Assembly (NCBI GenBank): GCA_019918135.1
Contig: WBZZ01001207.1
Span: 42,501-106,500 of the forward strand
Length of the DNA stretch: 64,000 nt
Direction: 5' to 3'
Source: Paulinella micropora
Taxonomy: Eukaryota > Cercozoa > Imbricatea > Euglyphida > Paulinellidae
The translations under genes and the position numbers were made by a program. Below, piece after piece: positions 10,902 through 19,960 of the stretch. The notes under the pieces were generated by a model that was given only the letters and a program-made list of their open reading frames with translations, was not told the DNA's origin and searched no databases. Positions within the stretch are counted from its first letter, which is position 1. The number at the start of each line of letters is the position of its first letter.

Positions 10902-13900
10902 TCACTGTCTGCCGCGCGGGGCGGCGGTCATTCGTAGAAACTGCACAGGGGGCCGCGGTCCGGCGTAAAGCCGGCCGCCGCGACCGCGCACCCCGGCGCC
11001 CAGCGCCGGGCACAGACGGCGCAGGCAGTAGTCCAGGAGGGGCAGGTCGGTGTCCGGCGTAAAGCGATGGCCGTTGCTGAGCTCGACGCGGCAGCGCGAC
11101 GCGCGCAGCAGCCTGGCCGTCCCGTTCCAGAACTCGGCGCTGCACCCCGGGTCGTACAGCGCCCGGGCCGGCAGCAGGCGCGCCAGGGCCCGCCCCGCCC
11201 GGCCGTACTCTGCCGCCGGCTCGGCCTGGCCGGCGGGCGGCGGCACCCAGCGCTGCCCCAGGGCGTCGATCAGCACGTCCACCAGCCCGGCGGGGGCCCC
11301 GCACAGCCACGCCAGCAGCAGCGCGTCCGCCGCCTCGCCGGCGCTGCCCCCCGCCCGGGCCAGGGCCTCGGGCCCGGCCGTACCCTCGGCCACGGCGCAC
11401 GCCAGCTGCCAGAGGACCAGCACCAGCTCGCTGCGCGGCGCAAAGTCACGCCACGCCAGCTCGGCCAGCCAGGGCGAGCCCCGGCCGCCGGCCGCCGCGT
11501 ACGGGATGCGCCAGGGCACCTCCAGCTGCCGGTCGGTGCCGCCCCCCCGCAGCCGGCACAAGGAGCGCTGGCCCCCCTGCAGCGGGGCGGCCGGCCGGCC
11601 GGCCCAGCCCCCGGGCTCCGCCAGGCGCAGCACTAGCTCGGCGCGGTCGCGGTCCGCCGACACGACCGACAGGGAGCCCCGTTCCAGGCCCCACACCGTC
11701 TGCACCCCGCGCTCGCGCCAGCGGGCCCGCAGCGCTCGCCACAGCTCGCACCAGAAGTACGCCAGCGGCCGGGCGTCGCCGGACTCGGGGTCCAGCAGGC
11801 CCGTCGCCCGGCCGCGGCCGGCCAGGGCCAACAGGACCTCCCCCCCCCAAGCCAGGCAGCCGCGCCCGAGCACGGCGGGGGGCGAACGCGCGCAGGCCCG
11901 CGCCCAGCTCCGGGCGTCCTCCAGGCATGCCGGCGGTGGCAGCCCCAGCCGGGGCGCTTGTTCCCGCAGCCACCCCGCGCCCGGGCCGCCGCGCAGCAGC
12001 GCCCACGACGAGCCGACCGGGTCTTGCAGCAGCGCCAGTGGAGCGCCGCGCACCAGCTCCGCGTAGCGCCTGCCCTCGCTGTAACGCAGCCGGGCGGCCC
12101 GGCCCGGCGGCGACGACGGGGATGACGAGGACGAGGACGACGATGATGAAGAGGACGGCCGCGAGGACGAGGACCAGGACGAGGACGGCTGCAAGGGCGA
12201 GGACGGCCGCGAGGACGAGGACGACGAGGACGAGGACGACGAGGACGGCCGCAAGGACGACGAGGATGAGGACGAGGACGGCCGCGAGGACGAGGACGGC
12301 GGCGGCGGGGGGCCCCAGTCCGGCGGCGGCGGGCCGAGCCCGGCCCACGCGTCCACCACCGAGGGCCGCAGCGCGGACCCCGTCGTGAGGGGCGGGCCGT
12401 GCGTGCCGCTCGCTTCCGACAGCGCACGCCGCTCCTCGGGCCCGGTCGACGCGGGCAGCACGAAGAGGCACGTGCCCAGGCGCCGCCGCCAGTACTCGGA
12501 CCCCGCCCCCCTAAACAGCGGCGCCAGCGACGCCGCCACGCCGCGGCGCGCGGCGGGCTCGTCCGGGAACGACACGACCAGCCACGGCAGCAGCTGCGGG
12601 TCCGCGTCCAGGGCCGTCCGCAGCGCGTCCCACGGTTCCGCGCTGCCCGGCGGCCAGGCCACCCACAGGCCGGGCGGCGCGGACCCCGGGGCCAGCAGTT
12701 GGGTGAGGTTCGCGGGGGAGCCCCACGCCGTCCGGGCGCCCCAGGCCGCGCACCACTGCCGCACGTAGGCCGGGGGCGGGCCGCCCAGGGACAGATAGCA
12801 GGGCCGAAACCCGCCGCTCCCCCCGGGCGGCCGGCCGCGCGCGCCCGTGAGCAGGGCCCAGACCACGAGCAGCCGCGCGCGTTCGTCTTCGTCGGCGGCC
12901 AGGGCCCACACGGGGCCCAGCTGGTGCTGCAGCAGCGCAAACAACACGCCCCGCACCCGCGGCACCCGCAGCTGGCACCAGGACTGGCCGCCGAGCCCCG
13001 CCGCCACGTCCCGCACGTGCCGCTCCAACTGCGCGCAGCCCGGCAGCGACACGGGCCAGGCCCCGCCGAGCGCCGGCCGCCCCGGGTCCAGCGCGGCCCT
13101 AAAGTCCTGCACGGGGGGGCCGCCCAGCCGCTCGGCGCGGCCCGGCTCCGCCGGCCGGCCCTGCAGCCACTGGCTCACGTGCTGGTCGTGCGGGTCGAAC
13201 ACCCAGCCCCCGGGCGGCGTGTCCTGCCGCCGCAGCCACCGCAGCGCCGCCGCCACGCTCGCGTCCTGGAACGAGGCGTCCCCGCGCTGCACCAGGCACC
13301 ACGGGCCCAGCGCCGCGTTGTCCGCCGTCGCCACCCACGCGTCCGGGTAGCGCAGTGGCAGGGTGGCCTGCGCGGGCGCGGCCGGCCCCGGCCGCGCCCA
13401 GTAGCAGCGCTGGCCCTCCTCCACGACCCAGCGCCACACCTCGTGCGTGTCCCCCGTGACCAGGGCCGCCACTACCTGCAGGCCGGGGGCGGTGCGCTGG
13501 CAGCTGGGCCTCGTCTGGCTCAGCACGTGCCGCAGGACCTGCCAGCCCAGGCAGACGGCCGCGGGGTCCGGGTTCAGGTCCGCCGTCAGGCACTGGCGCT
13601 GGAGGTAGGCCGCGCTCAAACCCACGCGCAGGCGGGCCTCTTGCGCCGGGGTAGTTACCTCCGCCGAGCTGTGCTGTGGCTGGGCGCTCAGCAGCAGCCT
13701 GACGTAGCTCACCACCTCCTTACCCAGCCCGACGTCCAGCAGCCGGTCGGCCACGTGCTGGTTCTGCAGGAACAGCGCAAAGCGTGACCAGGCGTGGTCG
13801 ATCGTGCTCGCACAGCCGCGCTGTTCCGGGGGAGTCGGGCCTAGCAGCGCCTGCACGGCGCTCACAAACCAGGCCGGGTACGGCCAGGCCGGCGCGGCGG

Positions 13901-13979
13901 CCGGCGCGGCGGGCGGGCCCGACGAGGGCGGGCCCGACGGGGGCGGCGCTGCGCTCCTGGCTAGCAGAGTACGCGTCAT
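10902..13979 (-). CDS. 1025-aa orphan with Ser-rich linker
   Basis: I do not recognise this protein. It starts with a Pro/Ala-rich leader (residues 1-35), then an Ala/Leu/Arg-rich globular region to about residue 550. A linker at about 556-625 is nearly all Ser with some Arg/Pro, encoded by GAGGACGACG-type repeats on the plus strand (12101-12310). A second globular region runs to the end, rich in Trp. No Walker A, polymerase, protease or zinc motif is visible. The size and two-domain form would suit a structural or replication-associated virus protein, but that is a guess. It is the longest uninterrupted ORF in the window. The long open frames within it on the other strand reflect GC-rich codon bias. 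Confidence 0.7.
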   Translation of the reverse strand: MTRTLLARSAAPPPSGPPSSGPPAAPAAAPAWPYPAWFVSAVQALLGPTPPEQRGCASTIDHAWSRFALFLQNQHVADRLLDVGLGKEVVSYVRLLLSAQPQHSSAEVTTPAQEARLRVGLSAAYLQRQCLTADLNPDPAAVCLGWQVLRHVLSQTRPSCQRTAPGLQVVAALVTGDTHEVWRWVVEEGQRCYWARPGPAAPAQATLPLRYPDAWVATADNAALGPWCLVQRGDASFQDASVAAALRWLRRQDTPPGGWVFDPHDQHVSQWLQGRPAEPGRAERLGGPPVQDFRAALDPGRPALGGAWPVSLPGCAQLERHVRDVAAGLGGQSWCQLRVPRVRGVLFALLQHQLGPVWALAADEDERARLLVVWALLTGARGRPPGGSGGFRPCYLSLGGPPPAYVRQWCAAWGARTAWGSPANLTQLLAPGSAPPGLWVAWPPGSAEPWDALRTALDADPQLLPWLVVSFPDEPAARRGVAASLAPLFRGAGSEYWRRRLGTCLFVLPASTGPEERRALSEASGTHGPPLTTGSALRPSVVDAWAGLGPPPPDWGPPPPPSSSSRPSSSSSSSSLRPSSSSSSSSSSSSRPSSPLQPSSSWSSSSRPSSSSSSSSSSSSPSSPPGRAARLRYSEGRRYAELVRGAPLALLQDPVGSSWALLRGGPGAGWLREQAPRLGLPPPACLEDARSWARACARSPPAVLGRGCLAWGGEVLLALAGRGRATGLLDPESGDARPLAYFWCELWRALRARWRERGVQTVWGLERGSLSVVSADRDRAELVLRLAEPGGWAGRPAAPLQGGQRSLCRLRGGGTDRQLEVPWRIPYAAAGGRGSPWLAELAWRDFAPRSELVLVLWQLACAVAEGTAGPEALARAGGSAGEAADALLLAWLCGAPAGLVDVLIDALGQRWVPPPAGQAEPAAEYGRAGRALARLLPARALYDPGCSAEFWNGTARLLRASRCRVELSNGHRFTPDTDLPLLDYCLRRLCPALGAGVRGRGGRLYAGPRPPVQFLRMTAAPRGRQ

Positions 13980-14337
13980 GGTTCTTTCTGGAGCCGACTA
14001 GGCCCCCGCGCCGCGGCCACGCCCGCCCCCCTCTCCCCGGGGGGCTGGCCGGGGACGCCCCCTGACCGCGGCGCGCTGCCCCCCCGGGGGCGGGGCGGGG
14101 CCCGGTGGGGGGGGGGGGGGGGCCGGGCCGCGCGCGTGGACGCGGCCCGGTGGCCTCCCGGGGGGGGGGGCGTGCTCCCCCACCCCCCCCGCTCCCCGCC
14201 TCCCCCCGCCCCCTTGGCCACCTGGCCGCGGCCCGGGGGAGGGTGCGCCCTGCCGGCGGCAGGGGAGGCGGGACGCCGTGCCCGCACCCCCCTGGCCCCT
14301 TTTCCCCACCTGCTAAACCACCAGCCCCGGGCTACAG
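13980..14337. promoter_or_regulatory. Divergent GC-rich promoter region
   Basis: This gap separates the 1025-aa gene (minus) from the first PKD-BspA gene (plus). It is almost entirely G/C runs (G13 at about 14108). The segment just before the ATG, with CTAAACCACCAGCCCCGGGCTACAG, recurs at the same place before copies 3 and 5 and, in altered form, before copy 2. It may be a conserved leader or a splice acceptor (CTACAG directly before ATG). Confidence 0.45.
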
Positions 14338-16631
14338 ATGCACCCCGCCTCCGCTCGCCAGCTGTGGCGCCAGTGGCCCCTCCTCCTGCTGTGCGGGTGG
14401 CTGCGGGCCGCCGGCGCCGGGTGCCCGTACCCGCTGCAGTGCCCGACCCAAGAGGAGGCGTGCCCCTCGGTCGTGTGCCCCGGCGGCGCCACGATCCTCG
14501 AGCTGACGACGGCGGCCCCGCAGGACACGTTCGTGTGGCCGCTGTGGCCGCCCGCCGCCGCCAGGCCCAGGCCGGGGCCGTCCCGACGTCGTTCACGGTC
14601 GACTGGGGGGACGGCTCGCCCCCCACGCCGTGCCTGGACGCCGGCGCCGCACCGTGCGCGCACACCTACGCGGCGCCCGGCACGTACACGGTGACGGCGG
14701 ACCCCGGCGGCCGCTACCCCGTGCGCGGCTGGGCGCTGACGCCGGCCTGGCACGCCACGGCGCCCGCGGGCCTGCGGCTGCGCGCCGTGAGGCGGTGGGG
14801 GGAGCTGCGCTTTCACGAGACGAGCGGCTACCACCTGTACGCGGCGCCTGGGCTCGCGTACGTGCCCTCGCTGAATTCGCTGGCGGACGCCGGGCTCGTG
14901 CAGAGCTGGGACTACAGCTTCGCGGGCCTCACCACTCCGTTGCCGGATCTGAGCTACGGGCTCAACGTGTCGGGCGCCGAGTCGGCGGTCGGCGTGTTTG
15001 AGGGCTCTGTGGGCCTGCGCGGCCTGGACGGCACCCAGGGCTGGGATACACGCAGCCTGCGCAATGTGAGCCGAGCGTTCGCGGGCCTGCCGGCGCTGAC
15101 AGAGCTCGATCTATCGCGCTGGGACACCGCCCGGCTCAAGGATGTCACGGAGCTGTTCGCGGGCAGCGCGGCGCTCACGCGCACTGGCGCCGGCGGCTGG
15201 ACGTCGCTGCCGAGCCTGTCGCGCTTCGACGCGCTGTTTTGGGGCCTGGGCAGCAACTTCCGGGAATCACTCGCCGGCTGGTCGACGCCGGCGCTCGCGC
15301 CGGGCTCGGCCGACTGCTCGCAGCTGGCGCGATACACTGCACTCGGCCAAGCGCACTGGCCCGCCGCGTGCTCGCGCTCGCTCTTTCTGGCGCTCGTGCG
15401 CACGCAAGCCACCAACACCAATGCCACGCTGACGCTGTCGCCCACGGCCGGCCCCGGCCAGGGCGGCACGTACGGCGTGGACTGGGGGGACGGGTCGGCG
15501 CCCGGGTCGTGCGCGCACGCCAACGGCGCCGTCTGCAGTCACACATACACGGGCGCCGGCGACTACTGGCTGCGCCTGAGCGGCCGCGTGGACGGGCTGT
15601 GGTACGTGACCGGCGCACAGGTCATGTCAGTGATGGTGTGGGGCGACGTGCAGCTGTACCACCCCGTCGGCAGCACGACGCCGCTCTTCGTGGCCCCTGG
15701 CACCACCACACAGCGCGCGCTGCGCTACCTGGCGCCGACGGCCGGCTCGCGGGCCCTGCACGGCGTGGCGCCTGAGTACCTGCTAAGGGGAATGATCGAG
15801 TTCGTGGGCGACGCGCGCGACTGGGACTGGTCGTGGCTCACGCCCGCTACCCACCCTCAGGGCTTCTTGAGCATGTTCCAGGACTGCAACAAGTTCAACC
15901 AGGACCTCGACGGCTGGAACACGAGCGGCGTGGCTGGCCTAGAGAACACGTTTATGCATGCGTGGGCCTTCAACGGCAGTATCCGGAGCTGGGACACGAG
16001 CCGGGTCACCACCCTCACAAGGGCTTTCTACCACGCGCACGCCTTCGACCAGTCGATCGGCAACTGGGATGTTAGCCAAGTCACCAGCCTCTATGAGACC
16101 TTCTATGATGCGTACGCCTTTAACCAGCCGATCGGCTTCTGGGACGTAAGCAGAGTCGTCAGCCTGCGCGCGACGTTCGCGGAAGCGTACGCCTTTAACC
16201 AGCCGATCGGCGGCTGGGACGTTAGCAGTGTCACCAGCCTGAAGGGGATGTTCTTCAATGCGTACGCCTTTAATCAGCCGATCGGCGACTGGGATGTAAA
16301 AAGGGTCACTAACCTAGAAGTGGTTTTCTCCTGTGAACCGCCAGGCAGGTGTGTGTTTAACCAGCCGCTGGGCAGCTGGGACGTGTCGGCCGCCATGTCC
16401 GTGCGGCCCGATTCCATGATCTGGGGCATGTTCGCTGGCAATTGCGCCTTTGATCAAGACCTCACGGCCTGGGACCTGTCCGCCTCGAGATATCCCACAA
16501 ATATTTGCCGGGATATGTTCAATGCTAATGGGATCTACCCCTTGGGCTTCGGTATCCAGACTAGCAACCTGCCCGCTGTCTGCCGCGCCTCCTACAGGCA
16601 AGGGTGTGGTATTTCCGCTGGATATTGGTAA
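14338..16631 (+). pseudogene. PKD-BspA surface protein, copy 1 (frameshifted)
   Basis: Starts with a signal peptide (WPLLLLCGWLRAAGAG) and a Cys-rich head with the CPYPLQCPTQ motif. Next come a PKD-like domain (VDWGDGS...HTYAAPGTYTV), a first BspA-like stretch, a second PKD-like domain (VDWGDGSAPGSC), and a run of DUF285-type repeats (F.....FNQPIG.WDVS.VTSL...F) to the end. The start frame and the main frame disagree. Compared with copies 2 and 3, a 16- or 19-bp stretch of CGCC-rich sequence is missing at about 14555, just before the first PKD domain, which shifts the frame. As read, the product would be truncated at about residue 118. The rest of the frame is clean, so the loss is recent or an assembly error. 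Confidence 0.75.
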
Positions 16632-16964
16632 GAAAAACTAGGCTGTACGATGCAAGACCCGCAAACCCCTGTCCTCTTGCGTGCTTTCCGGTGCTCGCTT
16701 GGCCTGGGCAATGCCAGGAAGAAAGTGTTGGGGGGGGGGGAGGGCAGGGGGCCGTTAGTTCCCTGGTATGCAGTGAGGCGCCGGAGCCGACCGTCCGGTG
16801 CTAGTAGAAAAGACACAGCCCCGGCTAGAGGAGGCACGCGGCCCCCCCCCTTATCACAGCCTGAACTGGCGCGTGACGATGGCATTCTGGAAGGCCTCTC
16901 TCTTTCCTACTGGCGCAGCGAAGGGTTGTCTTGCTTTGCGGAAAGCTGTGGTCTGCTTCTACCT

Positions 16965-16970
16965 AATAAA
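16965..16970 (+). terminator. Poly(A) signal, PKD-BspA copy 1
   Basis: CCTAATAAACTC, about 335 bp past the stop. The same block recurs after copy 2 (19666-19671) and copy 3 (22304-22309), followed each time by a shared segment with CTGTCCAC and ACGTACATCGTC. The 16632-16964 stretch before it holds no gene I can support. Confidence 0.7.
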
Positions 16971-17284
16971 CTCTAGTAAGTGGTTAAGCTTTCTGTCCAC
17001 AGACGTCCGCGGCGTACATCGTCGTCGCCAGAGAGGCAGTTTTTCTCCTGCTTGAGGCAGGCCGGTCCGAGGGACGGGGCCGCCCCCCCCCCTCGGGCGG
17101 CGGGGAGGAAGGGGGGTGGGGAGGAAGGGGGGGGGAGGAGGGGAGAGAGAAGGCGGAAGGAAGAGGAGGCGTCCTTTTGCTCCTGGCCCTGCCGCGCCAC
17201 GCCGGCGACCGGGGACGCGGCCTCACCCCCCCCTTGGACCCCCTTCCCTCCCCACTTGCTAAAACACCACGCCCCGGGCTCCAG
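16971..17284 (+). promoter_or_regulatory. Conserved spacer between PKD-BspA copies 1 and 2
   Basis: This spacer is closely similar to 19672-19960 between copies 2 and 3: GTGGTTAAGC, GTCGTCGCCAGAG, TTTTTCTCCTG, a GGGGAGG purine tract, GGAGGCGTCC and GCCACGCCGGCG occur in the same order. The first part recurs after copy 3 (22310-22400). So gene plus spacer was duplicated as a unit of about 2.65 kb. The spacer probably carries the promoter of the next copy; no clear TATA box is seen. Confidence 0.65.
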
Positions 17285-19576
17285 ATGAGGCGCCCGTGGC
17301 CCCTCTTCCTGCTGTGCGGGTGGCTCCGGGCCGCCGGCGCCGGGTGCCCGTACCCGCTCCAGTGCCCGACCCAAGAGGAGGCGTGCCCCTCGGTCGTGTG
17401 CCCCGGCGGCGCCACGATCCTCGAGCTGACGACGGCGGCGCCGCAGGACACGTTCGTGTGGCCGCTCTGGCCGCCCGCCGCCCCGGGGCGCCGGCGCCGC
17501 CAGGCCCAGGCCGGGGCCGTCCCGACGTCGTTCACTGTCGACTGGGGGGACGGCTCGCCCCCCACGCAGTGCTTGGACGCCGGCGCCGCGCCGTGCGCGC
17601 ACATGTACGCTGCTCCCGGCACGTACACGGTGACGGCGGACCCCGGCGGACGCTACCCCGTGCGCGGCTGGGCGCTGACGCCCGCGTGGCACGCCGCGGC
17701 GCCCGCGGGCCTGCGGCTGCGCGCCGTGAGGCGGTGGGGGGAGCTGCGCTTCCACGCGACGAGCGGCTACCACCTGTACGCGGCGCCGGGGCTTACGTAC
17801 GTGCCGCCGCTGGATTCGCTGGCAGACACGGGGCTCGTGCAGGGCTGGGACTACAGCTTCGCTCGCCTCACCACTACGCTGACGGACGTGAGCTACGGGC
17901 TCAACGTGTCGGGCGCCGAGTCAGCGGTCGGCGTGTTTGAGAACTCCACTGGCCTGCAGAGCCTGTGGGGCACGAGCGCATGGGATACACACAGCCTGCG
18001 CAATGCGAGCCGAGCGTTCGCGGGCCTGCCGGCGCTGACCCAGTTCGACCTGTCGCGCTGGGACACCGCCCGGCTCGAGGATGTCACGGAGCTGTTCGCG
18101 GGCAGCGCGGCGCTCACGTGGACGGGGGTCGGCAGCTGGACGTCGCTGCCGAGCCTGTCGCGCTTCTCGGGGCTGTTCCGAGGGTTAGGCAGCGACTTCC
18201 GGGAAGCGCTCACTGGCTGGTCGACGCCCACGCTCGCGCCAGGCTCGGCCGATTGCACACGGCTGGCGCCGTACACGGCGCTCGGCCAAGCGCACTGGCC
18301 CGCCGCGTGCTCGCGCTCGCTCTTCCTAGCGCGCGTGCGCACGCACGTCCCCAACGCCCTGGCCACGCTGACGCTGTCGCCCGCGGCCGGTCTGGGCCAG
18401 AGCGGCACGTACGGCGTGGACTGGGGGGACGGGTCGGCGCCTGGCTCGTGCGCGCACGCCAACGGCTCAGTCTGCAGCCACACTTACGCCGGCGCTGGCG
18501 ACTACTGGCTGCGCCTGAGCGGCCGCGTGGACGGGCTGCGGTACGTAGAGGGCGCTTTCGTCGTGGACGTGGTGGCGTGGGGTGACGTGCAGCTGTACCA
18601 CCCGGTGGGCAGCACGACCTCGCTCTTCACGCGGGCAGTGTATCCTTCCCCTGCCAAGGAGTTCCTGCTGCGCTACCTGGCGCCGACGGCCGGCGCGCGG
18701 GCCCTGCACGGCGTGGCGCCCGAGTACCTGCTAAGGTGGATGACAGAGTTCGTGGGCGACGCGCGCGACTGGGACTGGTCGTGGCTCACGCCCGCCACGC
18801 ACCCCAACGGCTTCCTCTCTCTGTTCTCAAGCTGCTCCAAGTTCAACCAGGACCTGAGCGGCTGGAATACGAGCGGTGTGGCTAGCCTGGACTCCGCCTT
18901 TGCGGGTGCGAGGGCCTTCAACGGCAACATTGGTAGCTGGGACACGAGCCAGGTCACCACCCTACGGAGGGCTTTCTCAAACGCGCAGGCCTTTAACTGG
19001 TCGATCGGCGACTGGAACACGAGCAGGGTCACCAGCCTAGAAGAGACGTTCTCGAACGCGTACGCCTTTAACCAGCCGATCGGCGGCTGGAACACGAGCC
19101 AGGTCACCAGCCTAGCCGCGACGTTCGGTAGCGCGTACGCCTTTAACCAGCCGATCGGAGGCTGGAACGTAAGCCGAGTCACTAGCCTGTACAAGGCGTT
19201 CGGCCAGGCGAATGTCTTTAATCAGCGCCTAGACAGCTGGGACATAAGCAGTGTCTCCGATCTAGGCCTTGTTTTTGCTTGTGACAATCAGCGGGGCAAC
19301 TGTGTGTTTAACCAGCCGCTGGGCCGCTGGGATGTGTCGGCCGCCATGGCGACGGGGCAAGTAGTGGGCATGTTCGTTGGCAATTGTGTTTTTGATCAGA
19401 ATCTCACGGCCTGGAACGTACCCCCGTCATCGGGCGCAGGTATTTGCACGCAGATGTTCCAGCCTTGGGGGATAAACATACCCGACGCAGGTATCCGGCC
19501 GAGCAACCTGCCAGCTCTCTGTAGCGGCTCCTACCAGCGCGGGTGTGGTCTGTTTGATCGGAATATGGTTTTTTAA
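17285..19576 (+). CDS. PKD-BspA (DUF285) secreted surface protein, copy 2, intact
   Basis: An intact 763-aa ORF from MRRPWPLFLL. Residues 1-20 are a signal peptide. A Cys-rich head (CPYPLQC, about 21-40) is followed by PKD-like domain 1 (about 75-125, VDWGDGS), a BspA-like region with FAGLPALTQFDLSRWDT (about 215-320), PKD-like domain 2 (about 370-415) and DUF285-type repeats at about 495-715, each about 24 residues with FNQPIG.WN.S.VTSL. Two Cys close to the C terminus form a CxxxxxxxGC motif shared by all copies. No membrane segment follows, so it is secreted or held by the N-terminal head. BspA-like repeats in bacteria and protists mediate adhesion; here the target is unknown. Copies 2 and 4 are the only unbroken members. 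ATG at 17285 is chosen because it begins the signal peptide. Confidence 0.8.
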   Translation: MRRPWPLFLLCGWLRAAGAGCPYPLQCPTQEEACPSVVCPGGATILELTTAAPQDTFVWPLWPPAAPGRRRRQAQAGAVPTSFTVDWGDGSPPTQCLDAGAAPCAHMYAAPGTYTVTADPGGRYPVRGWALTPAWHAAAPAGLRLRAVRRWGELRFHATSGYHLYAAPGLTYVPPLDSLADTGLVQGWDYSFARLTTTLTDVSYGLNVSGAESAVGVFENSTGLQSLWGTSAWDTHSLRNASRAFAGLPALTQFDLSRWDTARLEDVTELFAGSAALTWTGVGSWTSLPSLSRFSGLFRGLGSDFREALTGWSTPTLAPGSADCTRLAPYTALGQAHWPAACSRSLFLARVRTHVPNALATLTLSPAAGLGQSGTYGVDWGDGSAPGSCAHANGSVCSHTYAGAGDYWLRLSGRVDGLRYVEGAFVVDVVAWGDVQLYHPVGSTTSLFTRAVYPSPAKEFLLRYLAPTAGARALHGVAPEYLLRWMTEFVGDARDWDWSWLTPATHPNGFLSLFSSCSKFNQDLSGWNTSGVASLDSAFAGARAFNGNIGSWDTSQVTTLRRAFSNAQAFNWSIGDWNTSRVTSLEETFSNAYAFNQPIGGWNTSQVTSLAATFGSAYAFNQPIGGWNVSRVTSLYKAFGQANVFNQRLDSWDISSVSDLGLVFACDNQRGNCVFNQPLGRWDVSAAMATGQVVGMFVGNCVFDQNLTAWNVPPSSGAGICTQMFQPWGINIPDAGIRPSNLPALCSGSYQRGCGLFDRNMVF

Positions 19577-19665
19577 AAAGTCGCTGAAGGCTGCGGCTTA
19601 ATTGTAACTACAGTAATGAAGCACGCCTGATAAAGTTTGGGGAAAGCTGTGGTCTGCTTCTGCCT

Positions 19666-19671
19666 AATAAA
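19666..19671 (+). terminator. Poly(A) signal, PKD-BspA copy 2
   Basis: AATAAA in the duplicated block CCTAATAAACTC, 90 bp after the stop at 19576. Confidence 0.7.
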
Positions 19672-19960
19672 CTCTAGTAAGTGGTTAAGCTTTCTGTCCA
19701 CAGACGTCCGCGGCGTACATCGTCGTCGCCAGAGGCAGTTTTTCTCCTGTTTGAGGCAGGCCGGCCCGAGCGACGGCCCTTCTCCCGGGCGGCGGGGAGG
19801 AATGGGGGGGGGGAGGAGGGGAGAGAGAAGGCGGAAGGAAGAGGAGGCGTCCTTTTTGCTCCTGGCCCTGCCGCGCCACGCCGGCGGCCGGAGGGACGCG
19901 GTCTCCCACCCCCTCCCGGCCCCCCCCCGCACTTGCTAAACCACCAGCCCCGGGCTACAG

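Noticed and set aside
11050..13787. Long ORFs antisense to the 1025-aa gene (up to 462 aa)
   Set aside because: GC-rich codons leave other frames open by chance; composition is Arg/Ala/Pro with no motif.
10902..13979. D5-like helicase-primase
   Set aside because: No Walker A or B motif could be found in the 1025-aa protein.
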